20,816 nucleotides of DNA from Candidatus Bathyarchaeota archaeon BA1 (GCA_001399805.1 LIHJ01000030.1:1-20816); one strand, 5' to 3'; shown: positions 1-9,421, counted from the first letter of the stretch. Notes: generated by a model from the sequence alone, not told the origin. A program made the numbers and translations.

Positions 1-26
1 GAGAGCAATCCGAATTTTCAAAAATG

Positions 27-34
27 TTATAATA
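27..34 (+). promoter_or_regulatory. Candidate TATA box and ribosome binding site of the S8 protease gene
   Basis: TTATAATA lies about 50 nt upstream of the ATG at 83, which would put a transcription start near 55-60 and leave a short leader. GGGAG at 68-72 sits about 10 nt before the ATG and is a plausible Shine-Dalgarno site that supports this start. Only motif and spacing are seen; no transcription data. Confidence 0.4.
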
Positions 35-82
35 GTAGATCGTGAAGAGTTAGATCGATGAAGTTAAGGGAGTTATAAAACC

Positions 83-3000
83 ATGAATCAAAAATATGTG
101 GTTGCGTCTTCAACGATCTTGGTCGTACTCCTCACGTTTTCAATGTTAGTGGGCGCCTACGCAACGGTGCCTATCAATGATGTGACAACCCTAACTAGGC
201 CTAATGAAAGCATATCGCAGAGGCAGGGCACCTCTCAAAGTCCAATTCAAAAGATAGATGGTAGACTATTAGGCGCCAGTCCCTCAGCGAGCATAGGTCA
301 AGATTATCTGAGAATCATCGTTGTGGCTAGGGGTGATCCATCATCCTCCACATTAAGGGGGCGCATGCACGTTTCCTATACCCTAAGCATCGGCAGTGGC
401 TACATGGCATTCGGTCTCATTAAAAGAGAGAATCTATTATTTCTCAGTCAACTGCCCGAGGTAATTAAGGTCCTCCCGGATGTGAAACTAGATTTCGAAC
501 CCCTACGAGGTGAGGATAAAGGCTTGAGAGAGATAGCCCGTGACACTTCAATTCGGCGAGGCATTAAGCCGGGCCCAGAGCCCACCTCGTTCTTCATACG
601 GGATTTCACTGGCGCTGAAACGGCGAATCTGGGTCCACTTGGAGTTATTGGTGCTGGCGTTAAAGTGGCCATATCCGACACTGGGGTGGACTTCGGAAAC
701 CCCAACCTGATGCCAGCGGTGATGCGAGACCCCATCACTGATGATCCGATAGCATTGGATGCCGATGGACAGGGCTTGGTCCTAACGCTGACGACCATAG
801 CCCTTAACGTAAGCATGGGGAGGGTGGTCGATTTCACAAAGCCCCCTGCTTTCGTGGATAAAATACCCATCAATGTGACAGCATACGTGGACCCGAAGAC
901 AAAGGAGATCTTCGCTGACTTCTATAAAAGGGGAAACGGTACCATGGTGCCTACTTGGATAAGCCCCTGGTATTCGGTGGCGTTGGTCCCTAAGCCTAAA
1001 GTCACGATCTTTCCATACGTTTTTGATGTACCATGGTTCATTGACTATAAGCTTGGAGACGACCCAACCCACTATATCAAGCCGGAGTACGTGACACCAA
1101 AATGGAACGGTACCCTAATCTATCACTTCGGCTTCATTTGCCAGCTCACTTTCTATGGAACAGGGCCCATTCTCTACCCATCCTTGGTCATTGACTCTAA
1201 GAAGCGTGGCGTCTATGACACCGTATACGTAGATCTTTCATCAGATTATGCAGAGTGGACAGGAGCATTTCCGCCCGATTTTAGCTTCTACGATGAGGCC
1301 CCGCATCGAATAGGCGATCGTACAGAGTTCCTTGTGAGGGACTTTACCGAAGACGGCATTCCGGACATCAGCGCTGGCATGATCGGGTGCAGGGTCCTCG
1401 ACTCCACGGGATTCATCACAGGGCATCTCTACTCGTATGATTGGATTCAAGGGGTACTCGGCGGGGTGGTTTTACCAGGTTTACATCCTGGTGGCTGGTT
1501 CTTTGGCGTGATGTACGACTTTATAGGGCATGGGACGCATTGCGCGTCAAGCGTGGCCAGCAGAGGGGTGATGCCATCCCCGCTCTATGTCAATGGAAAA
1601 TGGACCACGTATAGTCTTAAGGGTATAGCCCCTGGAGCGTCGATCATGGCTGTAAAAATGCTCTGGATTGGTGATGTGTTCTTTGGCTGGATGTGGGCTA
1701 GCGGCTTCGACTTCAACGTAACTGACAGCAAGTGGTACTACACTGGAAAGCACAAGGCGGATATTAACAGCAACAGTTGGGGCGTGTCAGAGTGGCCGTG
1801 GCTATTCGCTGGCGTTGGATACGATGCATTGAGCCTAGTAGAGGACGCGTTATCATTACCGGGATTCTTGGATCCAAACTATCCAGGAACAGTTTTTGTT
1901 CACGCCGTAGGTAATGGTGGATTTGGATATGGAACGATGACATCGCCAGGCTTCGCATCCCTCTCGATCAGTGTCGGAGCCACAACAGCGATGCACACAT
2001 GGGAGCTCTACGGCAGATATCATAGATTGGCATCTCACTACGGCGGACCCTCAACATTTCACGATGACCCAATATCATGGACCAACAGGGGCCCGAATGC
2101 CCTGGGCGAACCAAAGCCGGACGTGATGTCTGTTGGTTTCTTTGGATACGTAAGCGGACCCATTAACCTTGGAGGTGGAGACGGACTCTGGTCGTGGGAT
2201 ATCTTTGGCGGAACCTCATTCGCAACCTCACTCACAGCTGGTGGAGCCGCCTTGGTTATCCAGTCGCTGAAAGACGCTGGCATCAAGTATACGCCTCAGA
2301 TAATTAAGACCATCCTTCAAAGCACAGCCGACGACACAGGTAACGACCCCTTCGTTCAAGGCTCAGGGAGAGTCAACAATTTGAAGGCTGCCTCGTATGG
2401 CTTAAACTGGCTTAACGTAACAGAAGCGGTGAAGGTCTTCAGGGTATCCACACATGCTACCTACGATGTCATTAAGGAGATGTTGAAAGGGGCTTGGAGT
2501 GAGTGGATCCCACCAGCGTTTTTAAATCAGACAATCACCCCCATGCCACCTGGACCGATCGAGTTCACGTCATGGTTTGCCGGAAACCTTTACGCTGGGG
2601 AAAATGCAACCGCAACCTTCATGGTGGAGAACCCATCCAATGCGGTTTATGCTCTATCCGTTTCAACGGTCACCCATGAATTGGTTAAGAACATAACGTT
2701 TACCGATGTATCCGCCCCGGTTAAAGACCCCAAGGCTATTGATCCTTTGACGAAGAGACACACCGCAAAGTTCATCAAACTCTATGACATCACGGGTCCG
2801 ATTCCACCGGGCATAGACCTCATGGTGGTCACATTGCGGTATCCCTTTGAGTACTTCTGGAACGAGGCCATAGGAAACCGATACGGCAGGATGACGGATG
2901 CCCTATACCTCATCGCCTACGATTGGCGCGATGTGAACATGGATGGCGTGGTTTGGTGGAATGAGACGGCGATGATTAACATGGGCTACACATGGGGCAC

Positions 3001-4714
3001 AGCCCAGGAGATCAGGATTAAGAACCCAACGGAGCGCATCAAATTCACCCCACTGATCGGTGTATATCAATCCTTATGGGGCAACGCTCAAGCCAAAATA
3101 CCATTCACGTTAGAGATCCACCTTTATAAGAGGACCTCATGGGATTGGCTGAGCCTCAAAACCACCTCGCTAAAAGTCCCACCCCGCCAAAAAGCAACAT
3201 TTGCGGCTAGTCTGTCTCTGCCGCCCAACGCTAAACCCGGAACCTACTCTGGCTTCATAAAGGTGGCTGGGGTTGAGGGAACCACACAGATAACGTACAT
3301 TCCAGTCTCATTCAACGTGGCAATCAAGGCAGAGGGGAAGGTCATTCCCTACGTATTTGGTGAGAAGCCCACGGCGAAGGGAACCATGTATGACAATGCC
3401 AGGGTGTTTGGGGCGTTTGACTGGGGATGGCGATTCGAATCTGGAGACAGGAGGATCTACAAAGTTGTCATAACTGATCCAACGGTAAACCTGATGAACA
3501 TACGCTTAACCTGGGATAGCCCCAGCGGAATCGACGTATTCGTCCTTGATCCGTCTGGGCTCATCATCGCAACCACGAGCCCGCTGGATTTCAACTATTT
3601 GGGGGGTGGGGTTTTCCTTCCATCAAACCTCTACCTGTTCAGGAACCTAACCATGACCGCATTGTACGCGCAAGTGAGCAAGCCCGGAACCTACACCATA
3701 ATAATCCACCAGAACCTCCTATACCCCAAACCCTATCCTACAACGATTACGGGTGTGATCCACCTCCTCACGTCTGCCCCCGATGTGACACCCCCCACAC
3801 TGAAGATAGCCAAAGTTCCAAAGTATGTGAAGGGGAATCTAACAATAGGCTTCGTAGCCTCTGACGATTATTGGGTGCAGTCTGTCACCTATAGCCTGGA
3901 TGGCGAATTTCCAGTCGCTGTGACCGGACGAAGAGACTTTGTCATCAACACGATGAAGCTGACCGATGGACTTCACTCGGTTGTTATGGAGGCCATCGAC
4001 GCGGTAGGTCATAAGACCAGAGAAACCATCCACTTCATAGTTGACAACACCCCACCGAAGGTTGAAATATCAGCCCCAGGGGAAGGCAGCTACCTTAGAG
4101 GCAGTGTAGGCATCCATTGGAGGGTGATAGAGGAGAACATAAAGAATGTGACCCTAACGATAAATGGCAAGGCACACAACGTTACCGGCCTGACCTCCTA
4201 TCCATGGGACACAACAACGATAGCTGACGGAAAACATGACATTACTATAACAGCCCGAGACATGACGGACCATGTCACCCTTATGAAGATAGGCGTGACT
4301 GTGGACAACACAAAGCCTTCAGTCAGCATAACAAGTCCTCCGGATAAGGCGGAACTGAGTGGGAACGTGACAATAGCCTTCGCGGCATCAGACGCAAACT
4401 TAAAGGCAATCTCCTTAATCATCGACGCCAGCATATATGATGTAACTGATAAAACCACCTTCACCTGGGACACCACAAGGGTAGGTGATGGCCCTCACAT
4501 AATCAAGCTTGTAGCCTCTGATAAGGCTGGCAACGTGGCCGAAGCCTCCATCATGGTGACCACCATAAACGTGAGACTGGCGATAGAGGCCACCCGAAAC
4601 ATGTACCTTGCAATCGGCATCCCAGTAGGCTTAGTGGCGGGAGTGGCTGTTACGTGGATGGTGCTTAAACGCAAAAAGGCAGCACCAGCACTTCCCAGGC
4701 CTTCAGCGTCATAA
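83..4714 (+). CDS. Secreted, membrane-anchored subtilisin-like (S8) serine protease, pyrolysin-like
   Basis: A 1543-residue endopeptidase of the S8 family, predicted to be exported and to act at the cell surface. Residues 1 to about 27 form a signal peptide. The catalytic Asp is D199 (SDTGVD), the His is H483 (GHGTHC), the oxyanion Asn is N611 (VGNGG) and the nucleophile is S712 (GGTSFAT). About 284 residues separate Asp and His, where classical subtilisin has about 32; pyrolysin and tripeptidyl peptidase II carry comparable inserts. After the catalytic domain come beta-rich segments, a stretch resembling a pre-peptidase C-terminal domain (around 1150-1220), and three Ig-like repeats with TPP/TKP boundaries (about 1235-1500). 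A C-terminal hydrophobic helix followed by KRKK anchors the protein in the membrane. All catalytic residues are present, so it is probably active. Substrate unknown; it stands alone transcriptionally as far as can be seen. Confidence 0.93.
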   Translation: MNQKYVVASSTILVVLLTFSMLVGAYATVPINDVTTLTRPNESISQRQGTSQSPIQKIDGRLLGASPSASIGQDYLRIIVVARGDPSSSTLRGRMHVSYTLSIGSGYMAFGLIKRENLLFLSQLPEVIKVLPDVKLDFEPLRGEDKGLREIARDTSIRRGIKPGPEPTSFFIRDFTGAETANLGPLGVIGAGVKVAISDTGVDFGNPNLMPAVMRDPITDDPIALDADGQGLVLTLTTIALNVSMGRVVDFTKPPAFVDKIPINVTAYVDPKTKEIFADFYKRGNGTMVPTWISPWYSVALVPKPKVTIFPYVFDVPWFIDYKLGDDPTHYIKPEYVTPKWNGTLIYHFGFICQLTFYGTGPILYPSLVIDSKKRGVYDTVYVDLSSDYAEWTGAFPPDFSFYDEAPHRIGDRTEFLVRDFTEDGIPDISAGMIGCRVLDSTGFITGHLYSYDWIQGVLGGVVLPGLHPGGWFFGVMYDFIGHGTHCASSVASRGVMPSPLYVNGKWTTYSLKGIAPGASIMAVKMLWIGDVFFGWMWASGFDFNVTDSKWYYTGKHKADINSNSWGVSEWPWLFAGVGYDALSLVEDALSLPGFLDPNYPGTVFVHAVGNGGFGYGTMTSPGFASLSISVGATTAMHTWELYGRYHRLASHYGGPSTFHDDPISWTNRGPNALGEPKPDVMSVGFFGYVSGPINLGGGDGLWSWDIFGGTSFATSLTAGGAALVIQSLKDAGIKYTPQIIKTILQSTADDTGNDPFVQGSGRVNNLKAASYGLNWLNVTEAVKVFRVSTHATYDVIKEMLKGAWSEWIPPAFLNQTITPMPPGPIEFTSWFAGNLYAGENATATFMVENPSNAVYALSVSTVTHELVKNITFTDVSAPVKDPKAIDPLTKRHTAKFIKLYDITGPIPPGIDLMVVTLRYPFEYFWNEAIGNRYGRMTDALYLIAYDWRDVNMDGVVWWNETAMINMGYTWGTAQEIRIKNPTERIKFTPLIGVYQSLWGNAQAKIPFTLEIHLYKRTSWDWLSLKTTSLKVPPRQKATFAASLSLPPNAKPGTYSGFIKVAGVEGTTQITYIPVSFNVAIKAEGKVIPYVFGEKPTAKGTMYDNARVFGAFDWGWRFESGDRRIYKVVITDPTVNLMNIRLTWDSPSGIDVFVLDPSGLIIATTSPLDFNYLGGGVFLPSNLYLFRNLTMTALYAQVSKPGTYTIIIHQNLLYPKPYPTTITGVIHLLTSAPDVTPPTLKIAKVPKYVKGNLTIGFVASDDYWVQSVTYSLDGEFPVAVTGRRDFVINTMKLTDGLHSVVMEAIDAVGHKTRETIHFIVDNTPPKVEISAPGEGSYLRGSVGIHWRVIEENIKNVTLTINGKAHNVTGLTSYPWDTTTIADGKHDITITARDMTDHVTLMKIGVTVDNTKPSVSITSPPDKAELSGNVTIAFAASDANLKAISLIIDASIYDVTDKTTFTWDTTRVGDGPHIIKLVASDKAGNVAEASIMVTTINVRLAIEATRNMYLAIGIPVGLVAGVAVTWMVLKRKKAAPALPRPSAS

Positions 4715-4816
4715 ACACGAGGCTTTAACCCCCATTTTTGACTCTGCCTCCTTCCTACAAACCCAGCATGGGACATCAGAATGAAAAACAATTAATAGAT
4801 TAACTCACCGCTTTAA

Positions 4817-4826
4817 GTATAAAAAG
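4817..4826 (+). promoter_or_regulatory. Candidate TATA box giving a leaderless transcript of the TIM-barrel gene
   Basis: AGTATAAAAA lies about 25-30 nt upstream of the GTG at 4849, so transcription would start at or within a few bases of the start codon, as is common in archaea. The GGGAG just before the GTG is too close to serve as a ribosome binding site, which also favours leaderless translation. Confidence 0.45.
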
Positions 4827-4848
4827 GGAAACATAAATCTCTGGGAGT

Positions 4849-5643
4849 GTGTGCATCATAGCCTCAGAAATTGAGATAGGTTTATCGATGCTCTTTTGTC
4901 TAGGTAAGCCCTTCCCCAACCTTATGAAACACCTTCAGAAGGTTGACGTACACCACGTGGAACTTTACGATGAGGGCCTGCACGCACTTAACAATAGGCG
5001 AATACAGGGCATTAAAAAGCTGACTCGATCACGTGGTCTCAAGGTGACAATCCACGCACCCGTCGCTGACATCAACATAGCCTCCCCCAACCCATCCTTA
5101 CGGCGGGTGATCTTGAAGCGCCTTGAGAAATCCATCCTTTATGCAAGCCAACTCGATTGCCGATTGTGGGTTTTCCACCCAGGCCTAAAAACGGGCGTTA
5201 GCTCCTTTTATCCCGGGCTGGATTGGCAACTAAACCTAAAATCTATTCGCGCTTTGTTGGAATTTGCTAGGAGACACAATGTTGAGATAGCGATAGAGAA
5301 TGCCCCTGAACCCTACCCATTCCTAATAAAAAGCGTGAGCGACTTTTCACGCCTTTATGATGAACTTGGCGAGGACATTGGCTTGGTGCTGGATATAGGG
5401 CACGCAAACCTAAACCACCAAATTCAAGACTTCATCAAACAATTCTCGGATCGAATCATCCACATGCATGTGAGCGACAATGACGGAGCTCACGACTCAC
5501 ATCTTGGGATAGGGCATGGAACCATCGATTGGAAAGATGTTGTAAAAGCAATAAGGAAAATCGGATATGGCAATGCGATGATGATGGAATCGGTGGAACA
5601 TGTGGAGGAAAGCCTCCAAACCCTACGAAAATTTTTCACTTAA
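4849..5643 (+). CDS. TIM-barrel sugar-phosphate isomerase/epimerase or AP endonuclease 2 family protein
   Basis: A 264-residue protein of the xylose-isomerase-like TIM-barrel superfamily, full length for single-domain members. The barrel-end metal-ligand pattern is visible: HAP near residue 68, FHPG near 108, IENAP near 148, LDIGHANL near 180, HMHVSDNDG near 205, GHGTIDW near 222 and MMES near 246. These are typical of endonuclease IV-like and sugar isomerase members, and the sequence alone does not decide between the two. It starts at GTG 4849. Conserved sequence begins only around residue 9, so a shorter product beginning at ATT or the ATG near residue 14 cannot be excluded. It is a separate unit from the S8 gene (134-nt gap with its own TATA) and may be cotranscribed with the DUF3795 gene 47 nt downstream. 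Confidence 0.85.
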   Translation: MCIIASEIEIGLSMLFCLGKPFPNLMKHLQKVDVHHVELYDEGLHALNNRRIQGIKKLTRSRGLKVTIHAPVADINIASPNPSLRRVILKRLEKSILYASQLDCRLWVFHPGLKTGVSSFYPGLDWQLNLKSIRALLEFARRHNVEIAIENAPEPYPFLIKSVSDFSRLYDELGEDIGLVLDIGHANLNHQIQDFIKQFSDRIIHMHVSDNDGAHDSHLGIGHGTIDWKDVVKAIRKIGYGNAMMMESVEHVEESLQTLRKFFT

Positions 5644-5690
5644 AGCATGCATAGAGGTATAATCCATCTAATCCGCGTGGCTGATAGAAC

Positions 5691-6158
5691 TTGATAAACA
5701 AAAATCTGATAGGAAGATGTGGCCTGTACTGTGGCGCGTGCTCGATTTACAGAGCATACAAAGACTCAAGTAAACTTCGAGAGACTCTGGCAAGAAAGTA
5801 TGGGTGTTCGCCCGATGAGGTTCGATGTGAAGGGTGTCAAGTGGTGCTAAGGGAAGGTTGGGGTGGTGAGGAGAACTGGGGCAGAAATTGCAAAATAGTC
5901 CAGTGTTTAGATGCAAAGGGATTAAATTTTTGCCATGAATGCAATAATTACGGAGAGTGTGAAAGATTCAACGAGTTTTTCAATGCACACTTACAATACG
6001 GTGAAAACCTGAGAGAGAACCTAAACAAAATCAAGGCTGGCAGGGCTGAGGAATGGCTCAAAGAGGAAGACAAAAAATGGAGATGCCCCAACTGCAACAA
6101 ATCAATATCCATGTACTTAGAAGAATGCCATTGGTGTGGCGCAAAACTAAGCTCTTAG
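5691..6158 (+). CDS. DUF3795 cysteine-rich protein with C-terminal zinc ribbon
   Basis: A 155-residue protein starting at TTG. The N-terminal CGLYCGACSIYRAY and the later CEGC, C-x(n)-C and CHECNNYGECERF cysteine clusters match the DUF3795 family, whose function is unknown. Residues 130 to 152 add a zinc-ribbon-like pair (CPNC ... CHWCG). The cysteine count suggests metal or Fe-S binding, which is an inference. It lies 47 nt after the TIM-barrel gene on the same strand and may share its transcript. Confidence 0.75.
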   Translation: MINKNLIGRCGLYCGACSIYRAYKDSSKLRETLARKYGCSPDEVRCEGCQVVLREGWGGEENWGRNCKIVQCLDAKGLNFCHECNNYGECERFNEFFNAHLQYGENLRENLNKIKAGRAEEWLKEEDKKWRCPNCNKSISMYLEECHWCGAKLSS

Positions 6159-6260
6159 TCAGCGGATGTCAGCACTAACCGTCTAAGGGAGAAAAAGAGA
6201 TGCAAAAGCTTGCGAATACTTTTTGTGGAGCTTTTGAGGTGATCTTTAAATAGAGTAAAG

Positions 6261-6280
6261 AAAACCCGTAAAAACCCGTA
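6261..6280. repeat. Perfect tandem duplication of a 10-bp unit
   Basis: AAAACCCGTA occurs twice head to tail in the 148-nt gap between the convergent DUF3795 and RNase Z genes. No gene is seen in this gap. It may be a chance slippage product or part of a convergent terminator region; no hairpin is obvious. Confidence 0.5.
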
Positions 6281-6306
6281 AATAATCATTCCCGAAGCAG
6301 AAAAGT

Positions 6307-7230
6307 CTAGGTATACGGGATAGATATTCTCATGAAATCTTCAGCTACATCCACGTGAGGGAAAATCCTCCTCGCATGTTCGAGCAGGGGGCTCGGGTCC
6401 TTGTATCGTGCGCTGATGTGGGTCAAAACCAGCCGCTTTGCCCTCGCCTCCTTTGCTACTTCAGCGGCTTGACTTGGCGTGGAGTGCCCATCCTCGCGAG
6501 CCCTCTCCCACAACGCGTCATCAAGGGTGGCGTCATGAATGAGGATATCGGCATCCTTTGCCAACGTTATGACGGAGCCTATAGGTCTTGTGTCGGAGCT
6601 ATAAACAATCCTTCTCCCAGCTCGTTTAGGACCACAAACCTCCTCGGGCTTGATAACCTCGCCTGATGGCAAAGTCACAGGAAAGCCTCTTTTAAGACGC
6701 GCCCACATAGGGCCCTCAGGTACACCAAGCCTTCTGGCCTTATCAGGATAAAAGCGCCCGGGCCGCTCATCCTCTATGAGGGCATACGCAAAGCAGGGGA
6801 CATCATGATCCGCCGAAGCCGCGTGCACACCATAATCTTTTCCTCGATGTATGAGCCCCTCGGTGATTTCATGCACCATGATGGGGAAGGGCAGGTCAAG
6901 CCTCGGCCCCGCCATTTTGGCGATGAATTGAACATACTCAGAGAGTCTGCTAGGTCCAAATATGTATAGTGGATCTTTTCGGCTCAGTAGGGACAAGGTG
7001 TGAATCAGTCCAGGTAAGCCGGAGATGTGATCAAGGTGCATGTGTGAAATAAAGATGTATGTTTTTGGCCTAAAACCGATGCGAGCGGAAACCATTTGGC
7101 GCTGCGTCCCCTCCCCACAGTCAAAGAGGAGGAGCTCTCCTCCCCTCCTAATGGCGATGGCTGGGAGGCTACGCTCACGTGTTGGCATGCTACCAGATGT
7201 CCCTAGAAATGTTATACGAAGGTCGGTCAA
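6307..7230 (-). CDS. rnz: Ribonuclease Z (tRNA 3' processing endonuclease)
   Basis: A 307-residue metallo-beta-lactamase-fold enzyme that cleaves the 3' trailer of tRNA precursors. It has the zinc-binding signature SHMHLDHISG (H63, H65, D67, H68), the leading LGTSGSMPT motif, FDCGEGTQRQ near residue 37, a further metal ligand in SADHDVP, YSSDTRP near 212 and LTHIS near 272. Length is normal for the short archaeal and bacterial form. It follows the tRNA methyltransferase gene by 48 nt on the same strand, so two tRNA-maturation enzymes appear to be cotranscribed. Confidence 0.95.
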   Translation of the reverse strand: MTDLRITFLGTSGSMPTRERSLPAIAIRRGGELLLFDCGEGTQRQMVSARIGFRPKTYIFISHMHLDHISGLPGLIHTLSLLSRKDPLYIFGPSRLSEYVQFIAKMAGPRLDLPFPIMVHEITEGLIHRGKDYGVHAASADHDVPCFAYALIEDERPGRFYPDKARRLGVPEGPMWARLKRGFPVTLPSGEVIKPEEVCGPKRAGRRIVYSSDTRPIGSVITLAKDADILIHDATLDDALWERAREDGHSTPSQAAEVAKEARAKRLVLTHISARYKDPSPLLEHARRIFPHVDVAEDFMRISIPYT

Positions 7231-7278
7231 TTCCTTCCATCACCTCACCGCCGTCTGAAAATAAGACGCAAGCTCATT

Positions 7279-8397
7279 TCAGGTCCTCTCAAAAACGGCT
7301 ACCTCCCTTGTTAGGCTTCTGTGCACATAAACGTAATGTGACTCCACATGCCTAAACCCCAACGCTTTACCCATCCTGCCTATCCTTATGGATTTGGGGG
7401 AGGCCATGCAGATCCTCCCCTCTCCTGGAAGGACATCTATAACTTCCCTTAGCATATCATAAACAACCTCTCCAGTAGTTAATCCCAGAGTAGTTGCACT
7501 CCTACCATAGGGAGGGTCTGTGACAATACAATCAGCCTTGGAGACGGGGAGGTGCCGAGCGTCCGCAACCGCCATCCCCTCCGGTTTCACGCCATAATAT
7601 AGAAGGTTTTTCAGACTTCCCTCAACCATGTGGCGTTGAACATCCAGCCCCATTACACGACAACCAATGAGTCCTGCCTCAACAGGTATGCTGGCGGTCC
7701 CGCAGAATGGGTCGAGCACCAGCTCACCAATCTTTGGCTTGGCAAGGTTCACCATGCACCTCGCAAGCTTCGCGGGCATGGCTGTTGGATGGAAAAAGGG
7801 TCGCTTTCGGGGTTTCCTCTCGATAAAGGGTTTTGGCGAAACCTCAGTCATTTTCAACCCAAAAATGAATCTGTTTTCTGTCAAAACCCCAAAAAACGTT
7901 TTTTTAGGTTTCGTTAAATCCACTTCTATCCCCTTAGCCTTATTCAAAATTAACTCACCGAGCTTCTGCTCCCACTCCGCACTCATAATGTGGGGAGCAC
8001 TTCCCCGAATCCTTCGCAATCTAACAGCAAAGCTCTTGTCCCCCTCAATGAGTCCTTCCAGAGAAGCCTCCCTCATTTTCTTAATAATCTCGGCGGCATT
8101 GGCGCCGCAATTGAATAATTCTCTACCACAAACTCGAGTCATGGCTGATCTAAAGGCAATAGACCTTACGGCGTCAAGGTTGGCTCTAACACGCAGAACT
8201 TGAATCAACCTCTCAAGGATTTGATGCCTATGACCCTCGGCCTCCAGAATGGCTTTTAACTCAGAAAACGGTAAGGTCGGGTGCTCGCCTGATAATAGGA
8301 AGAAGAGGGTAGCCGTTTTTCCCTCACTACATCCTCCTTGAGGGCATTTTTTATGTTTCCGCATATTAGTCACATAGGGCTCACTGTGTATACTCAT
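7279..8397 (-). CDS. tRNA (guanine-10-N2)-methyltransferase, Trm-G10/Trm11 type, intact copy
   Basis: A 372-residue class I SAM-dependent methyltransferase with an N-terminal THUMP-like RNA-binding region (about 95-180) and a C-terminal Rossmann domain carrying DPFCGT (229-234) and the catalytic DPPYGRS (294-300). In archaea this arrangement methylates G10 of tRNA. Residues from about 30 onward align with the ruined copy at 16660-17376. The first 28-30 residues (MSIHSEP...GGCSEGKT) have no counterpart there: they are encoded by a 177-nt insertion. The original start, GTG coupled to the prs stop, has been displaced. The start could be ATG 8397, preceded by GAAGGG directly before it, or the internal ATG at residue 12. 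It sits 48 nt upstream of rnz, and its upstream prs and hmgR neighbours are pseudogenes. Confidence 0.88.
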   Translation of the reverse strand: MSIHSEPYVTNMRKHKKCPQGGCSEGKTATLFFLLSGEHPTLPFSELKAILEAEGHRHQILERLIQVLRVRANLDAVRSIAFRSAMTRVCGRELFNCGANAAEIIKKMREASLEGLIEGDKSFAVRLRRIRGSAPHIMSAEWEQKLGELILNKAKGIEVDLTKPKKTFFGVLTENRFIFGLKMTEVSPKPFIERKPRKRPFFHPTAMPAKLARCMVNLAKPKIGELVLDPFCGTASIPVEAGLIGCRVMGLDVQRHMVEGSLKNLLYYGVKPEGMAVADARHLPVSKADCIVTDPPYGRSATTLGLTTGEVVYDMLREVIDVLPGEGRICMASPKSIRIGRMGKALGFRHVESHYVYVHRSLTREVAVFERT

Positions 8398-8487
8398 CCC
8401 TTCGATAAAAATAGTAGAACTCCCTTTTCTTTATTAGGTAGCGACGTAAACAGGCACACGCTACACGATTGAAATGCTGTGAGGCCT
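8311..8487 (-). other. 177-nt insertion at the original methyltransferase start, flanked by a 4-bp repeat
   Basis: In copy B the prs stop is followed at once by GTG GCT and the codons of LFFLLSGEHP. In copy A the matching GGTGGCT is at 8488-8494, but the matching GCT before LFFLLSGEHP is at about 8311, and 177 nt lie between. AGCC (plus strand) stands at both edges (8311-8314 and 8488-8491). The insert supplies the new start codons of the methyltransferase and an A/T-rich stretch (CTAATAAAG on the minus strand) that could act as a promoter. CCTCAC near one end and GTGAGG near the other are complementary, but they are short and not terminal, so a transposon origin is not shown. Confidence 0.6.
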
Positions 8488-8495
8488 AGCCACCC

Positions 8496-9384
8496 TCAGA
8501 CTCTTTTAGCTAGGGCCTCTGCGATTAATGGAGCGACTGAGACCACGCTTACGGGGCTGGGGACGCAGTCCGTTCCTACGATTCCATCCGCACCGCTCCT
8601 TAGAATCCTCTCTTTTGCGTCTCCGATGAGAAGGGGGTGCACGCATGCTGCATAAACCCTTCGGGCATCCTGTTCTTTAACCCACTTAACCGCCTCAATC
8701 ATTGTACCACCACTACTGATGATGTCATCAAAGATGATCACGTCCTTATCCTTTAATGGTAAGGGCTTCCTTTCGATCGTTACCTTTCCAGTTACCTTGT
8801 CTCTTTGGTCTGGATGCATCCGTATCCTCCCCCTAAGACGTGGTTTGCCTGCTCCGCCACGTCCAATGCCCATTTGCCAGGCGATAAAGAGAACGCGCCA
8901 TCAAAGCCTCGATTTTTGAAGTGCTCAGCTAAGAGGCTGATGGCTGATAGATCCTCAACAGGGATTCTAAACGATTTAAGAATCTCCGGATTGTGAGAAT
9001 TCACGGTGATGATCCTATTCACGCCACATGCCTCAAAGAGCGTCATAGCAGTTTTCACGCTGAGGGCCTCGCGTGGTCTGAAACGCTTGTCCTGTCTTGC
9101 ATAGGCAAAATACGGAATGACGGTGGTGATGGTCCTTGCCTTCAGATCCTTCGCATTATCCCCATAAGAAAAAGTTGAATGAGGTTTTCATTTTGAGGCG
9201 GACTCGTTGTTTGAACGATTACAACATCTTGATTTTCTACGCTACCATGGAATCGAATGTAGGATTCCCCGTCTGGAAAGCGCTTAAATTCTATAGGAAC
9301 GATTCTGGCTTTCAGTAGCTCAGCAGTCCTTTGACCCAATTTCTGGGATGCTGGACCCGGAACTATGATCAACCCTGTTCTACC
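8496..9384 (-). pseudogene. Ribose-phosphate pyrophosphokinase, copy A, broken by two frameshifts
   Basis: Three collinear fragments in different frames match the intact prs at 17378-18259 over its full length. The first break is after LIQLFLM (near 9165), where one base is missing relative to copy B (ATGGG-GATAATGCG). The second is after GGGYG (near 8810), where the reading shifts again before QRDKVTGKV. The PRPP-binding loop DDIISSGGTM remains readable in the last fragment, but no full-length protein can be made without two corrections. The natural start is probably the TTG at 9384 aligned with that of copy B; an ATG 15 nt further upstream also exists. Decay is recent enough that most of the sequence is still aligned. 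Confidence 0.85.
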
Positions 9385-9421
9385 TCGAAACAGGAACATT
9401 TCTTAAGTGATTGTTTATTTG

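Noticed and set aside
448..2286. Minus-strand frames within the S8 protease gene
   Set aside because: Overlap fully a gene with catalytic motifs; no independent features.
6201..6254. 17-codon frame (MQKLANTFCGAF) downstream of DUF3795
   Set aside because: Too short, with no conservation or structure to support it.
7667..8203. 178-residue plus-strand frame antisense to the methyltransferase
   Set aside because: It lies entirely within the conserved methyltransferase gene on the other strand and has no recognisable motif.
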